Positions 11,108-21,408 of a DNA stretch of 64,000 nucleotides are shown here, in pieces. The translations under genes were made by a program, and so were the position numbers. The notes under the pieces were generated by a model that saw nothing but the letters and a program-made list of their open reading frames with translations, was not told the origin of the DNA and searched no databases. Within the stretch, counting starts at the first letter, position 1. Each line of letters starts with the position of its first letter. The stretch is from Lojkania enalia (lineage: Eukaryota; Ascomycota; Dothideomycetes; Pleosporales): assembly GCA_010094045.1 (NCBI GenBank), contig ML986650.1, forward strand, positions 112,073 through 176,072, written 5' to 3'.

Positions 11108-11791
11108 TCAGCATAGACCCTTCCACACGGCCAATAAGTGTCGAGCGTCCGCTGCGAGGGCTTCTAGAAGACGGACCCTGTTACGATTGTGTAGCACTCG
11201 CTGGCATTTCCCGCATTCATTGCATGATGTCTTTTCGAAACCAAATGTCTCACGCTGTGGGTAGTCCTTCTCACGTCGGCATTGACAGGCAGGTGAAATG
11301 CAAGATTTTGGCATATCCTAGTTTGATTTAACAGGAAAAAAAAAAAAAAAAAAGTAAGTACCCAGTCCTTCTACTCTTCGAGCGGTTCCAGAATTGAAAA
11401 CCGTGGTCGATTTCATACCTCCACACGTTGACCTGCTTATTCCACGAGCCGATCTTCCGACTCCACGAGCTGCTCTCCCCCCTCTAAGATCGAAACTATG
11501 ATTAGAGGGGGCAGCCATTTCTTCCCATTCAGAGGCGTTACTAGAACCCGATAGGGAAGTCGATATCCCCCTTCCACAAGGCAATCTTCCCCGTCTTAGA
11601 GCCGTTTTAGAATTCAGGAGGGCAACTAATCCACCCTTTCCACGAGCTAATCTTCCACCTCTAGAAGTGTTATTAGAACTGGGGTGGGCAGTCAATTTTT
11701 CATCTTCAGAAGCGTCCCCAGAGCTAATAAGAGTAGTCGACCCGAGCCCACCGGGAGCTTGGTCTGAAACAGAAAGTCTTGGCACCTTCAA
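11108..11791 (-). CDS. Uncertain ORF pair: RGG-like repeats, then Cys-rich segment
   Basis: The upstream frame (11791-11318, 157 aa) has imperfect repeats built on RGGRLARG, RRGRLPCGRG and RGGRAARG, separated by serine/threonine-rich spacers, like low-complexity RGG proteins. It ends by reading a long poly-T (minus-strand) run just after a GTACTTAC donor-like site. That run, closed by CTAG, resembles a pyrimidine-tract intron. The next frame (11314-11108, 68 aa) has cysteines spaced SCISPACQC ... CNECGKC, as in a zinc ribbon. A direct splice through the obvious sites gave a frame with a stop, so I leave them as two pieces of a possible gene. Confidence 0.25.
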
Positions 11792-12076
11792 TCTATCCAG
11801 TGAAGAGTTGAGTGTGGCCTTTTAAATTTATATGGAGGCATTAATGCAGAGGAGTTCCCAACCAATCAGACCCTCAATGGCGTGGTATAGGTGCTTGTTG
11901 AACAAGTCACTGCGCGAATTGGGCTAGTGCAGTGAGTGTTCTCTCTATTTGTAGTGATTTTAGAGGTTGAGGTAGCTAAGGGAGGGTCGATGCCGTTGCA
12001 AGGGCTGTACAAAACTCGTATTTAATTCCGCAAAGCGTTCGTTGAGATGTTGGTGGATAATATCTAAAGAACAAAA

Positions 12077-12268
12077 TTAGCCAATGTCCATCGAAAGGTT
12101 TGCTAATACCTCGTTAAGCATCAACGTGAGCGAAAACGAGATTCGGTTATAGATAAAAACAATCAGAAAACTTGCCATCGCCCCTACTAAAATGAGAACC
12201 AAGCTTCCGCCTAAGCTCGGTACAGCGTGACTCAGCGATCCTGTCGGTGTAGTTGATGTCTTCATCAA
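12077..12268 (-). CDS. Uncertain small membrane protein ORF
   Basis: A 63-aa frame with one strong hydrophobic helix (SLVLILVGAMASFLIVFIY) after a serine/threonine-rich N-terminus. After NE the minus strand reads GTATTAG...TTCTTTAG, which could be an intron leading to about a dozen more residues. No family recognised. Confidence 0.25.
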   Translation of the reverse strand: MMKTSTTPTGSLSHAVPSLGGSLVLILVGAMASFLIVFIYNRISFSLTLMLNEVLANLSMDIG

Positions 12269-13794
12269 GTGTAGATATTCCTGAATCCGAAGCCTCTAGT
12301 CTCTGGCTAAGGCCGTTGCGCCGATCTTTTTATTCCTCTTTGACTTTCTTATATCCCTTTTTAATCAAGGACGGGAGTTGCACAGCGTTTATCAATACAC
12401 CAGCGATCTCGAAGCCACTCATTTGTCATAGATAATTGATGTGAGACTGTATAAAACGAGGCGACTATAGGTCTTTCCAAGAGTGATGTGAATGCCGGGG
12501 GATAGGATGGTAAGGCCTTAGGTCTGTGCTAGACAACCGCGGCAGAAAGAAGCTGCACATCCGACTAGTACGTGTTTATCAGGCAGGTGCCCTGTCTCAG
12601 CCTATTATACAGGTAGAATCTCTGCTTCCCATCCTGAACTGCTGAGCATTATTCGTCAGGGTATGGTTCCATTTTCGGGAAACTGATCGGTTCAAGACAT
12701 TGAATGTAGTACCAAGGAGTCAGACTTGCTCTCTAATGGGCTATCTGATTTTGCCGCTAAGCCCCTCCATGAGAATACTTAATGCAGCACATTTGTAGCT
12801 CCAGTGAGATTTTTTAGCAGGCTCTTATGTAACCTTGTAAGTTTCAAGTGAAAAACGTCACAAGGCTACTCAGGCTGAGCTTTGATTTGCAGAATAGTAG
12901 GCATCATCCTGTTATAGAGAGAAGTCCGTGAAATTCCAAGTATCTCGCCAGAACTATCATGTGCATGCCATCGGGGCTAGGGCGGGTTCACATGATTAAA
13001 CCTCCTATCTAATCGACATCACCCACTATTCAGCACTTATGGCAGACTTTACGAGACCTTAGTGTGGAATGCGTGGAGCTGGTGAACAAGGGATTTAATG
13101 TGAGGCGCAGAGTTGGTAGGGCGAAAGCAATGGAAGGGCATGAATCGTCAAAAGATTCGTCCCAGACAATATGCCCACAAGCTCTCTCCAAGTTACCGTT
13201 CATGGATCTGCTAGGCCCTGTTGTATCCCTTGATGCTAGTTGATCCAGGCCGACGCATATTAATTCTTGATTCATGCTTGTAACTCTACTACGGAATTTT
13301 TGTTTTCTTAGCCCAAGTAGTCTCGGTGTGCCGTTACCTGGGTGGGCGCATCGAAGGTCTAAGAAGCATCTGGCTAGATCAAAAGTAGTGGTTAACTACA
13401 GAAACCGTGCTAGACGCAGAAGTAGAGCCTTTTCGTATATTTAACCATGTAGCATAGTTGCGGACGTTTATTAGCTTATCAATTCAATGCACATCTCTGT
13501 TTCCTTCGTCAGTTGCCACCCAGGTTCTCAATCCCTCAGTCGTTTAAATGAATAACATGGGACAGTCAATTTCTTCTCTGAAAGAAGCAATGCAATCCTC
13601 GGCCCCGATAACCCAATATCCGTTTGAGGGATCCTTAGGTTTCGAAATCGTTCATTCTAAACTAAGAGATCACTTTACAGCATAATATTCTTGTCTATAA
13701 AATCTGGGACGGAAAAGTCAAACACACCTTACTAGCCCCTACAAACGGATTCTGCCATCCGTCTTCATCAATCACTTTCCGATTACAGACGAAT
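12269..13794. other. Intergenic, no supported gene
   Basis: About 1.5 kb with stops in all frames. The minus-strand ORF 13030-13275 and plus-strand ORF 12253-12435 show no domain or conserved pattern. Confidence 0.45.
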
Positions 13795-15024
13795 TCACAT
13801 CGACGGATGTGCGTATTCAGCTTGGTATCCACCAGGCAGAGCAGGCAACCCTAGACACCATTATAGTTAGCAAATGTCACCGGATGTCAACATACATTCC
13901 CGCTATAGTAAACGAAATGAGCCAAACTTACAGCTATCAATATCCTCTTCAACCATCACCTGTTGCGTGCACTTATTCATCGCCTCAACGCTCTGCATCT
14001 TGGCTCCAGACTCCGAGCAATTGGTCATAAAATGACATGGATAATCCAGAATCTGCTGTAGACTATCGTCTTTCCATCCAAACACGTAATCCGCGTGGTT
14101 CGCATAGCCCGTCGCGTCCCCAAACGACCAGACGAATGGGTTACTTCCATCGGCCGGCCATTCCAGGTCGTTAAACGGCTTTGTATCCCAGACGACCTCG
14201 AACATGACCTGTGCAGTGCGCACGGGGTGTGTTGCCGGGCAGGGCCCGCCGCTCTCAAAGGTGCCGGTCTCGGGGTAGCTCATGTGGTCCATGTGGTTAG
14301 GGCTGTCGAGGTTCTTGCCGTCCCAGCACGTTGGGAAGCGGAGAGATGTCATGATTCCTTCTTTACATTTACGGTTAGGAAACGCGATGGTTTCTGGGGA
14401 TCTTGTTACGAAGGTATCGAGGCATGTGTAAGTTAGTTGCCTGAAGCGGGCGGCTTCTTCAAGGCTTCGGGCATTTACGTCGCCGATGAACATCCTAAAA
14501 CCCTATTTTAGATCAATATGTTGGTTTGAGCGAAGATGAGGCATTTCTGAGTTTGAGACGCACCGGTTGAAATGCAGTGACCTTAGATAGTTGTTGCTGG
14601 TCGTAGATGGCATCCTGCATGTAGTAGACGGTCAAACCACCATTGGCGGTTCTGAACTGATTATTGCCGAGCTGGGGAACACGCTTGTAGCTGCCATTCT
14701 GTGCGCGGAAATACAGAACTGCGGTCCAGTAGTTGGAGAAGTCATCACTGAACTGGCAACTTGTGCAGGTTGATTCGCCTGGCATATCCATCTTGGGATC
14801 CATTGTCGCATTGAAGGCATTCTATCAAATCTGTTAGGAATGAAAAGAATGATGATGGTCATTGTACGAACACCCCCAACGATTTGATGGACGTGAGTAG
14901 ATGGGACCTCTCCTGGTTGAACCAAAGGGTCAAGTCTTTCAGTGACTAGCTGCGAGCAATGGAACCTGACTAGTGCACTGCTAGGTGCAGCGAGCGCCAA
15001 GGTGAAGAGAGTAGTCCACTGCAT
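13795..15024 (-). CDS. Secreted DUF1996-domain protein
   Basis: Four exons: 15024-14872, 14821-14564, 14502-13932 and 13850-13795. The introns are 50, 61 and 81 nt, and the phases agree, giving 345 aa. The N-terminus is a signal peptide (MQWTTLFTLALAAPSSA). DUF1996 hallmarks follow: DPLV.PGEVPSTHVHQIVGG|N, CTSC, NYWTAVLYF, VYYMQ, then AFQP|GFRMFIGD restored by intron 2. Later come CWDGKNLDSPNHMDHMSYP and CP..HPVR. The last exon restores SWLPALPGGY. Intron 1 uses an uncommon GTTCGT donor, chosen because it alone keeps GGN in phase. The domain is frequent in fungal secreted proteins; its activity is unknown. It lies divergent to a small secreted cysteine-rich gene. Confidence 0.9.
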
Positions 15025-15713
15025 TGTGTCTCGCTGAATAGGGATTTGATTTCAGCGGTTAACGGGGATTGGTATAGCAAAGGGACAACAACCGTAGAGA
15101 AATCAGAAGAATGAGACAGTGTAGTTTTTTAATAAGCCATACCTGAATGTCTCATATCAGATTATGACTGCTTGCCGTGGGGCAAGAGCTACATGGTATA
15201 CAGAAACCGATTTCTCGGTATGCACACTTTGTCATAGGAGAATTGATGAGCATGTCGTTGTATGGTTCATCCTATAGAGTATGCTGCAGATATTGGACGC
15301 ATTTAGTGCAAATTGACTACCCTAGCAAGTACCTTAGCGATCCTATCACTGACGAAGGGAAAAGGCTGGGAGGGCGATCAGTAAAATCGAGAATCATTAA
15401 TTGCTGATGTGGTCGCAGAAGCTAGGCAAACAAAGATTGGATCGCTTCTGTTCTGGGTGACATGGGTATATTGTCCAACCACCACATTGTGTGGGGCACA
15501 GGTTGATTGTTAAATGCCGAAGCGGGGCGGAGTTCGAGCCTGAAGAATTATTCCAATATCAGCAATATAAAAATAAGAGAAGTTGTAGATCACGGTTTCC
15601 TGTATCGATTGAGCTAGATGGCGGAGATATAAGGTAAAAACTTCGTGATTTCCCTGCTTTTGATTTTACCAAAAAGTTTCCACAAGGTCTAGGAAGAGAC
15701 GTACCGAACAACA
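15025..15713. promoter_or_regulatory. Divergent promoter region between two secreted-protein genes
   Basis: A 689-nt region between the starts of the DUF1996 gene (minus) and the 8-Cys secreted gene (plus). Both starts face away from it, so shared upstream control is possible. I found no specific motif that I would name. Confidence 0.4.
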
Positions 15714-16100
15714 ATGCGCTTCGGAATCAAACTATTTACTCTGTGCCTCGCCTTCGTAGGTGTAAACTCCCAAGAAGTCAAGGACGGCTGCCCCAAGGAC
15801 GAATACGCGTGCATTGATGTGATGAACTCGAGTCAATGCATTGAGCAATTGATTATCGAAAAGCTCGCACCCGCCACGAAAGAAGCGCTCGTGCAATGTG
15901 TGGAATATGAAGGAACTGCCACAAATCTACCAGGAGCAACCAAGGTAAGCTTGACAATGAAAAAGAAGATTCGTTGGGACCAGGTTTTCAAGAGTGTTAA
16001 GCTAATAAATGTCTTGAAATAGCTCTGCAGATGTCCGGGCTGTCATTCAAAGCCTATCAACGACGTAATTGCAGAATTTTTTCCACCTCCATGTGGCTAG
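15714..16100 (+). CDS. Small secreted cysteine-rich protein (8 Cys)
   Basis: Two exons, 15714-15944 and 16023-16100, joined in phase 0 (AAG|GTAAGC ... AAATAG|CTC), giving 102 aa. A signal peptide covers about residues 1-19. The mature part has exactly eight cysteines (26, 33, 42, 62, 79, 81, 84, 101), with the CRCPGC group coming only from exon 2. That even number and the size are typical of disulfide-bonded secreted proteins. The spacing does not fit the CFEM pattern or hydrophobins, which need CC pairs. Could be an effector-like or cell-wall protein. No function assigned. Confidence 0.75.
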
Positions 16101-17597
16101 ATAAGGACCATTAAAGACCAGGCCCCATTCGTAGTCCAGGCCTTGTTATAGACGAAAGGCAGAAGTAAGTGCTTCAGGACAGCGCGCACTGTCAAATGGG
16201 ATAATCTGCCGTGGCTAACTGGGCCTGCAGTTATTGTACTTAGTAAAACAGAATAGAAGGGTTGTAATATTGCAAACATGCGTTATACCGAGCTCACTTA
16301 TAGTGCATGTTTTGCGCGTATAAGGACGAAACAACTTTGTACTCGTGAGGAAGCCTCCTAGGTGCTGCTGCTGCCGGAAACCATTCAATTCGACGACCAA
16401 ATGGCTATCACCTCGGACCACCAACTATCTAAATGACAGGTGTGTTGATATACCAGAAAAATATTATGCTATGAATTCTTTTGAAAAGACACTTGAAACT
16501 CAAAGGACCTAAATACAGGTCAGAGATCGTTATTCCCTACTTTTTGGGTATGTTCGACAAAATAATGCCTATCTGAGAGCAACTAAAACCGTATCACTTC
16601 CGCGGTAATGGGTTGGGCTTATTTTCAACGCCGTCAAACTCTTACCTTGGCGAGTTTTCTGTTTTTGCAGGGATCCCGTCGTCCAATGAAGTATCCTCGC
16701 GACGAAGGTTTCGCATCATATTCCTCCCACAACATTCAAAAGGATATTAAAATCCCTCATGACAAGCTACTCATACTATCTAAAGACTAGTCAGCCACGT
16801 TGACGGCACGAATCAGCCTCAGCTATCAAGGGTCTCATTAATACGAATGGAGAATGCAGCGCCACCCGGCGGAGAGGAACTGTGCTAACCATAACCGAGG
16901 GCACGAACTCGACAAGCAATACCTGCCCACGAGCTTCTGGCAGGTGCATATTCTGATGAAAGAGGCTACTCACTCGCACTACGCGCTACCCCCTAGATGT
17001 CATCAATTTGCTGCCCTAGCCCTAGCCCTGGCCCTAGCCTTGTAGCTCCAGCCAAATGAAGCACCTTGGCTATGTTGAAACGTCTGTGTTCCATAATCTG
17101 CTTCTCATAATAACCATCCAGAACCACCGTCTACACAACAAGCTTTTTGAAGCTTCAGTGGCGTTCTTGCACACGTCGCTCCCGAGATCGTCCGACATTA
17201 GCGGCATTCCTTGGCAAAGCCGAAACATCTCCGTTGCCACGCCATCGTCAGCCAATCGTATATTTTCGCCTCAGCGAAACACGCCGAAATCATGCCAGGC
17301 TTGACCCGTTTCAGAAATATGTTAGGGCGGAAAGTTTCGGGGTTGATTCGGCCGTTCCTGTTGTCTCGATGGCTCGTTGAGGGATTCTAGGCGTATATAA
17401 GCTGTCAACGGTGGGCTTTTGTTGACTTGTTTTGTAGGTTGTTAGGGACTCGGTCCTCGTGTGCAACGTTCAGAGCGAAGATAATTATCATTTCGATTCA
17501 ATTAAACGCGGAATATCGTATTCAGTCTTACAACCCACAAGCAACCCACATCTCTCAGGACCAAACAAGGCTGCAACTTCTATGCCGAACTAGCACA
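16101..17597. other. Intergenic, no supported gene
   Basis: About 1.5 kb. Contains a short telomere-like CCCTAG tract (17012-17041, listed separately) and a GTATATAA box near 17393-17400, about 200 nt before the next start codon. Other ORFs look like chance. Confidence 0.45.
17012..17041 (+). repeat. Short CCCTAG repeat
   Basis: Four tandem GCCCTAG-like units with one CCCTGG variant and a CCTTG end, one base off the CCCTAA telomere unit. Too short and isolated to call an interstitial telomere. Confidence 0.6.
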
Positions 17598-17894
17598 ATG
17601 CCTTCATCATCCAAGCCCGAGAATCTCGCCTCCGAGCACGCCACTTCTCCATCTCGCGCTCGTTCTGTCGCGCAGTCATACGCTTCCTCTTCATCGAAAA
17701 TCTCGCTCGGACGAATTGCTATTAAGGACGCGCTTAAGAAACCCTTCCAAGGTTGGTCCAAGGATCTGCTCGCAGCGCGGGATGACCTCGATGATGATTA
17801 CAATTTTGCGAGCGGGTCTAGGCGAGGTGCAGAGAGGTGGTGGAATACAGACGAGTATAGACAAGAAGGATATAGGATGGATGGCGGGAAATAA
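17598..17894 (+). CDS. Small hypothetical protein, serine-rich N-terminus
   Basis: A 98-aa frame from ATG 17598; the same frame stays open upstream only from non-ATG codons. The first ~40 residues are rich in Ser/Ala. A charged, possibly helical part follows (LGRIAIKDALKKPFQGWSKD), then a tail with aromatic and acidic residues (ERWWNTDEYRQEGY). No signal peptide or TM. No recognised domain. The start context CACAATGCC is good for a fungus. Confidence 0.5.
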   Translation: MPSSSKPENLASEHATSPSRARSVAQSYASSSSKISLGRIAIKDALKKPFQGWSKDLLAARDDLDDDYNFASGSRRGAERWWNTDEYRQEGYRMDGGK

Positions 17895-19025
17895 GGGAAA
17901 GGGGGGAATAGAGCCGGTGGATTGGTGGTGTGATTCCTATGCTTGATTTGGTGGAATGGATAAGTGTGGGAAAAGGAAAGACAAGTGGATGCTTTCTACC
18001 AGTCGAGCATAGGCAATGAGCTGCTTGTGGCATGAGCACGGAGTGACCGGAGTGATCGTTTGGCTTGTTTTACTGAATCAAATCAATTGACGATACCCTG
18101 TTTTGGAGAATAAAGGCGAATTCCGTCAGGGCAAGAAATTTCAAGTTTTGAACTAAAGCGGACAAATATCCAATCATTTGAGCCCATAGTGTCAGGTAAA
18201 GAAACGTGTTGTCACGTGCGCCATGGTAGGCCACCCCTGAAAGGTGTCCTTCTGCGGAATAGCATTGCTCCGTACTATTTGAATAGTTGGTGACCCCGCT
18301 CCAAATCTTCTAGCGCGGGAGCTTGCCCATTAAAAGATAAGAAGACGGAAAGTAGATTGTCGAAAGATCGGCTCGGTTTGTGACAGTGTGCGGATATACC
18401 TGAGTAGCGCAGAACTGTGCACTCTCAAGCGCTAGTCCTTCGAGTGGTCCTACCGGACCGCTTCCAAATGCTCCCACTTCTTGTATTTCCTCGGCCTAAA
18501 CCATTGGTATCGTTCCATCGCCGACTACCCCTCGAACAAATCGCGAACCTCCTTTCCAATGTTCAATCGATCAGTAAAACGCTACCTGGTACCTCGAAGT
18601 AAGTGCCTTTTATCAAGTCCCCTAGATCTCTAGGAAGCACATATCTAAAGCAACGAATTTCCCGGTTCCTTTACCGTAGTTTATGGCTTCAATTTCAAAG
18701 AATAACACACAACGTATGGCAGGCCACTGCAAGGTTCACCGCCAGACTGCTCGACCTCTATGAGTGATCTAGAAGCAGTAGTCGCAATTCCCCGCTCGAA
18801 TTAGCGAGTCTTGCTAAGACCTTAGAATAAGGTCACAATCTATAATGTCAACATAAGAAGCGAAATCGTAGAGAATCGAAATATATTCGAACAGGAATCA
18901 TAATCAGAAGTGAAGCTACTTTTGAACTACCTAAACAGTAAAAAGACCTATCTCCGCTACATGAAGTGGTGGTCATGAATATCCGAAGTGAAGGCAACTC
19001 TCCGAAATGCATACAAATTCTTAAA
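17895..19025. other. Intergenic, no supported gene
   Basis: About 1.1 kb leading into the minisatellite. A CACGTG box occurs at 18213-18218. I see no other support for a gene. Confidence 0.45.
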
Positions 19026-19320
19026 GGAGGTAAGGTGGTCAGGTGGCCGAAATGAGCTAATTCGGGACTGTCCAAATGGACTGGTCGCCGAAATAAAAAT
19101 AAGATATGACCGTACAAACAGATTAGTCATCAAAAGAAGATGAAATAAAAGACTGTCCGAGCGGATCGGTCGACTAAATTAGATGAAGCTATATCTGTCC
19201 AAGTGGATCAGTCGTCGAAATGAGATGTAGCCATGAGGGTCCAAGAGGACCGGTAGTTGAGATGAGAATGAAACCATAACTACCCATTCAGATCAGAACT
19301 GGAACCATAAACCAGAGAAC
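19026..19320 (+). repeat. 42-bp degenerate minisatellite
   Basis: About six copies of a 42-43-nt unit of the form CTGTCCAAGTGGATCGGTCG followed by an A-rich spacer. Unit starts are near 19068, 19111, 19153, 19195, 19237 and 19280, with a weaker copy before. The period is constant while about a quarter of positions vary. It ends about 85 nt past the stop of the next minus-strand gene. Confidence 0.75.
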
Positions 19321-19403
19321 GCCATGAAAAGAGTTGTTCAAAGATGGTTATCGCTGCTTCAGGATGCAATAGATACCACTGAGGCTAGGCCGTACCACAC
19401 CAT

Positions 19404-20444
19404 CTAGTCCTCTTCAGAATATTCATCGGCGTTTTCTGGACTTGTGAACTTGACCCGTTTGGTCGAGGTATCTGCCGGCTCACCACGCTCTATCGAATCC
19501 GCCCTGCGCTTCTTACCAGCAACAGCCGTTGCAATAACCCTGTAGCAGTCCGTTCCATGGCGGGCATGCTCGTGATATCTCTTGCACCAGGCACCCGGTT
19601 GCTTCTCTTCGATCTTCAAAGTGCGACGTGCGCGAACTAAACGCATGCACGTTCGCATAATGTTCCAGATGAGATCTTTATGCCACCGACCTTGACCGAT
19701 GCTCTCCATGGTTGACTCGAGACGCTCACCAACGAGTGCCATCGCGTCGGCCCACATGTTTCGGGCACCGCAATCTTTCTCAGTGTATTCGTACAGCTGA
19801 GTGAGCAATCGAGGGTCGAATGACGTGACATGGTGATGGAGGTCTGGGTTTCCGTTGTCGTTAGGTGGGATCTCTATGGCGGGGTTGCATTTAATCTTCT
19901 GTTCGCGCCAGATCTTGGTCAAGGGTTCCGAGTCGAGCTTGTGGAATGCACGGATCCAGGTGTCGGTGATGAGGTCGCAAGTATTCCAGTCCCGGTTGTG
20001 GTAGCTGACGAGATAGAGTTGAATGAGGGTTTCGGCGGTCCACTTGATGTCAGGGTTTGCTTCACTTGTGAGACCGGGGAGCTCGACACGTAGATCATTA
20101 TTGGCGGCAGAGTCGCGGAAGAAGGTGGCCAATTCGTGGATATCGCTATCGAAAGAGGCAAGGAAGGTGGAGGTGTCACAGCCTGAGGTGAAGGTAGGCT
20201 CAGGTTGAGCTTGACCTTGAGGAGGATCAGGCTTCTTGGACGAGCTACTAGCGGAGATGGCGTCTTGTGCCTGCGCGGCTTCTTGAAGCAGCTCAGGTGC
20301 CCTCCTGACCCTACTGCTAGCACGAGGTGTGGCGGAGGCCACAGGCTTCTTGGGGACATAGTTGCCATCCTTGGGAGAAGCAGCAGCACCAGGCTTCTTC
20401 TGGGCAGCCTTCTTGCCCATCTTCTGGGTGCGCTCCGGGGGCAT
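19404..20444 (-). CDS. Hypothetical nuclear-type protein with C/H/H/C motif
   Basis: A 346-aa frame. Residues 1-90 are low complexity (Lys/Ala/Pro/Ser, KKAAQKKPGAAA). A conserved-looking helical core runs from about residue 90 to 285. It ends with WCKRYHEHARHGTDCYR, whose Cys, two His and Cys could bind zinc. The tail has two basic clusters (KKRRADS, TKRVKF) like nuclear localisation signals, then an acidic end. Many fungi have uncharacterised proteins with a similar C-x3-H-x-H ending, but I cannot name a domain. The start is the first ATG in frame. Confidence 0.7.
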   Translation of the reverse strand: MPPERTQKMGKKAAQKKPGAAASPKDGNYVPKKPVASATPRASSRVRRAPELLQEAAQAQDAISASSSSKKPDPPQGQAQPEPTFTSGCDTSTFLASFDSDIHELATFFRDSAANNDLRVELPGLTSEANPDIKWTAETLIQLYLVSYHNRDWNTCDLITDTWIRAFHKLDSEPLTKIWREQKIKCNPAIEIPPNDNGNPDLHHHVTSFDPRLLTQLYEYTEKDCGARNMWADAMALVGERLESTMESIGQGRWHKDLIWNIMRTCMRLVRARRTLKIEEKQPGAWCKRYHEHARHGTDCYRVIATAVAGKKRRADSIERGEPADTSTKRVKFTSPENADEYSEED

Positions 20445-21408
20445 TATTGGAGCGGTCGCTTTGGCCGAGGTGATTGTTGGTTGGAGGTAGCGCGGTTAGT
20501 GTGGATGTGGCTTGGGCTTGATGCCCGGTCGCAGGAGCTTCATCGGCGTTGTATAGACCTGAGAGAGACGTAGCATGGCGGCGAGGCGGTGATTGCATAT
20601 TTATGAATTTGAAAAAGTAAAAGTGTGACGTAAAGTGTGAGGAGAGTGATATATATACCTAGGCAACCGAAGGGGATTAGTCAAATGTCCATCATGGTAT
20701 TGTTGTCAATACAACAATGTGAAACAGAAACGCAACAATACAATAGTTATTAATGCTGGAAAAGCAATCCGGTAATCGCCATTCCCATTCAATACAATAC
20801 AGGCTATTAGCACCATAGGAACAGTACAGGAGGAGGAAATGAATTCGTGAAGTGACTGTATATTCACCTTATTACACCATAGTAAGCTTCACTGTCTAAT
20901 ATCCGCAATGTCGACCTCGTTAAGTGCTATGAAAGCTACCAATACTCCAAGTGATAAACTGCTTATTCTGTATTTGAATGGGATTATTATAGGTGTAAAT
21001 CATCAATAAAAATAATATTAGGCTCACTGCGCACAACATAGGACACCTACTTCAGGATGCTACATCAAACCTACGGGAGACAAAAGCTACATACCCTACG
21101 TCCAATATATGTAGAAGAACGCGGGAATCGATCACAAGAAATATCTGTTCTCAGAAGTCATTTCGTCCATTATCGAAGAGGTTAAGCAGACCTTTGCCTA
21201 GTGTAGCCACAAGTTTAATTACAAGAGGCTCTAAAACTTGCCAGGTCCACTGAAGTAGGGAAGCATAAATTCGGATTTGCTAGTCCATATCCAAAGTTCG
21301 CATCACGAAGTAGTTCAGTATTTTGGAACTGATAGTCTTAGCACCCTTCTGCGGCCTGCTAATCCACAACGGAGACGGCGGGTGCCGGGCATGCCAAAAG
21401 CAGTGCTC
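20445..21408. other. Intergenic, no supported gene
   Basis: About 1 kb, AT-rich after 20.7 kb. The minus-strand frame of the kinase pseudogene continues for a while below 21409 but is stop-ridden. Confidence 0.4.

Noticed and set aside
15517..15545. tRNA-like GGAGTTCGAGCC stretch
   Set aside because: No acceptor or anticodon arms could be folded around it by eye.
15714..16100. CFEM-domain protein
   Set aside because: It has eight cysteines but the spacing does not fit the CFEM pattern, and the characteristic Asp-containing segment is missing.
19026..19320. CRISPR-like array
   Set aside because: Copies abut without unique spacers, vary strongly and lie in a fungal nuclear genome; a minisatellite explains it.
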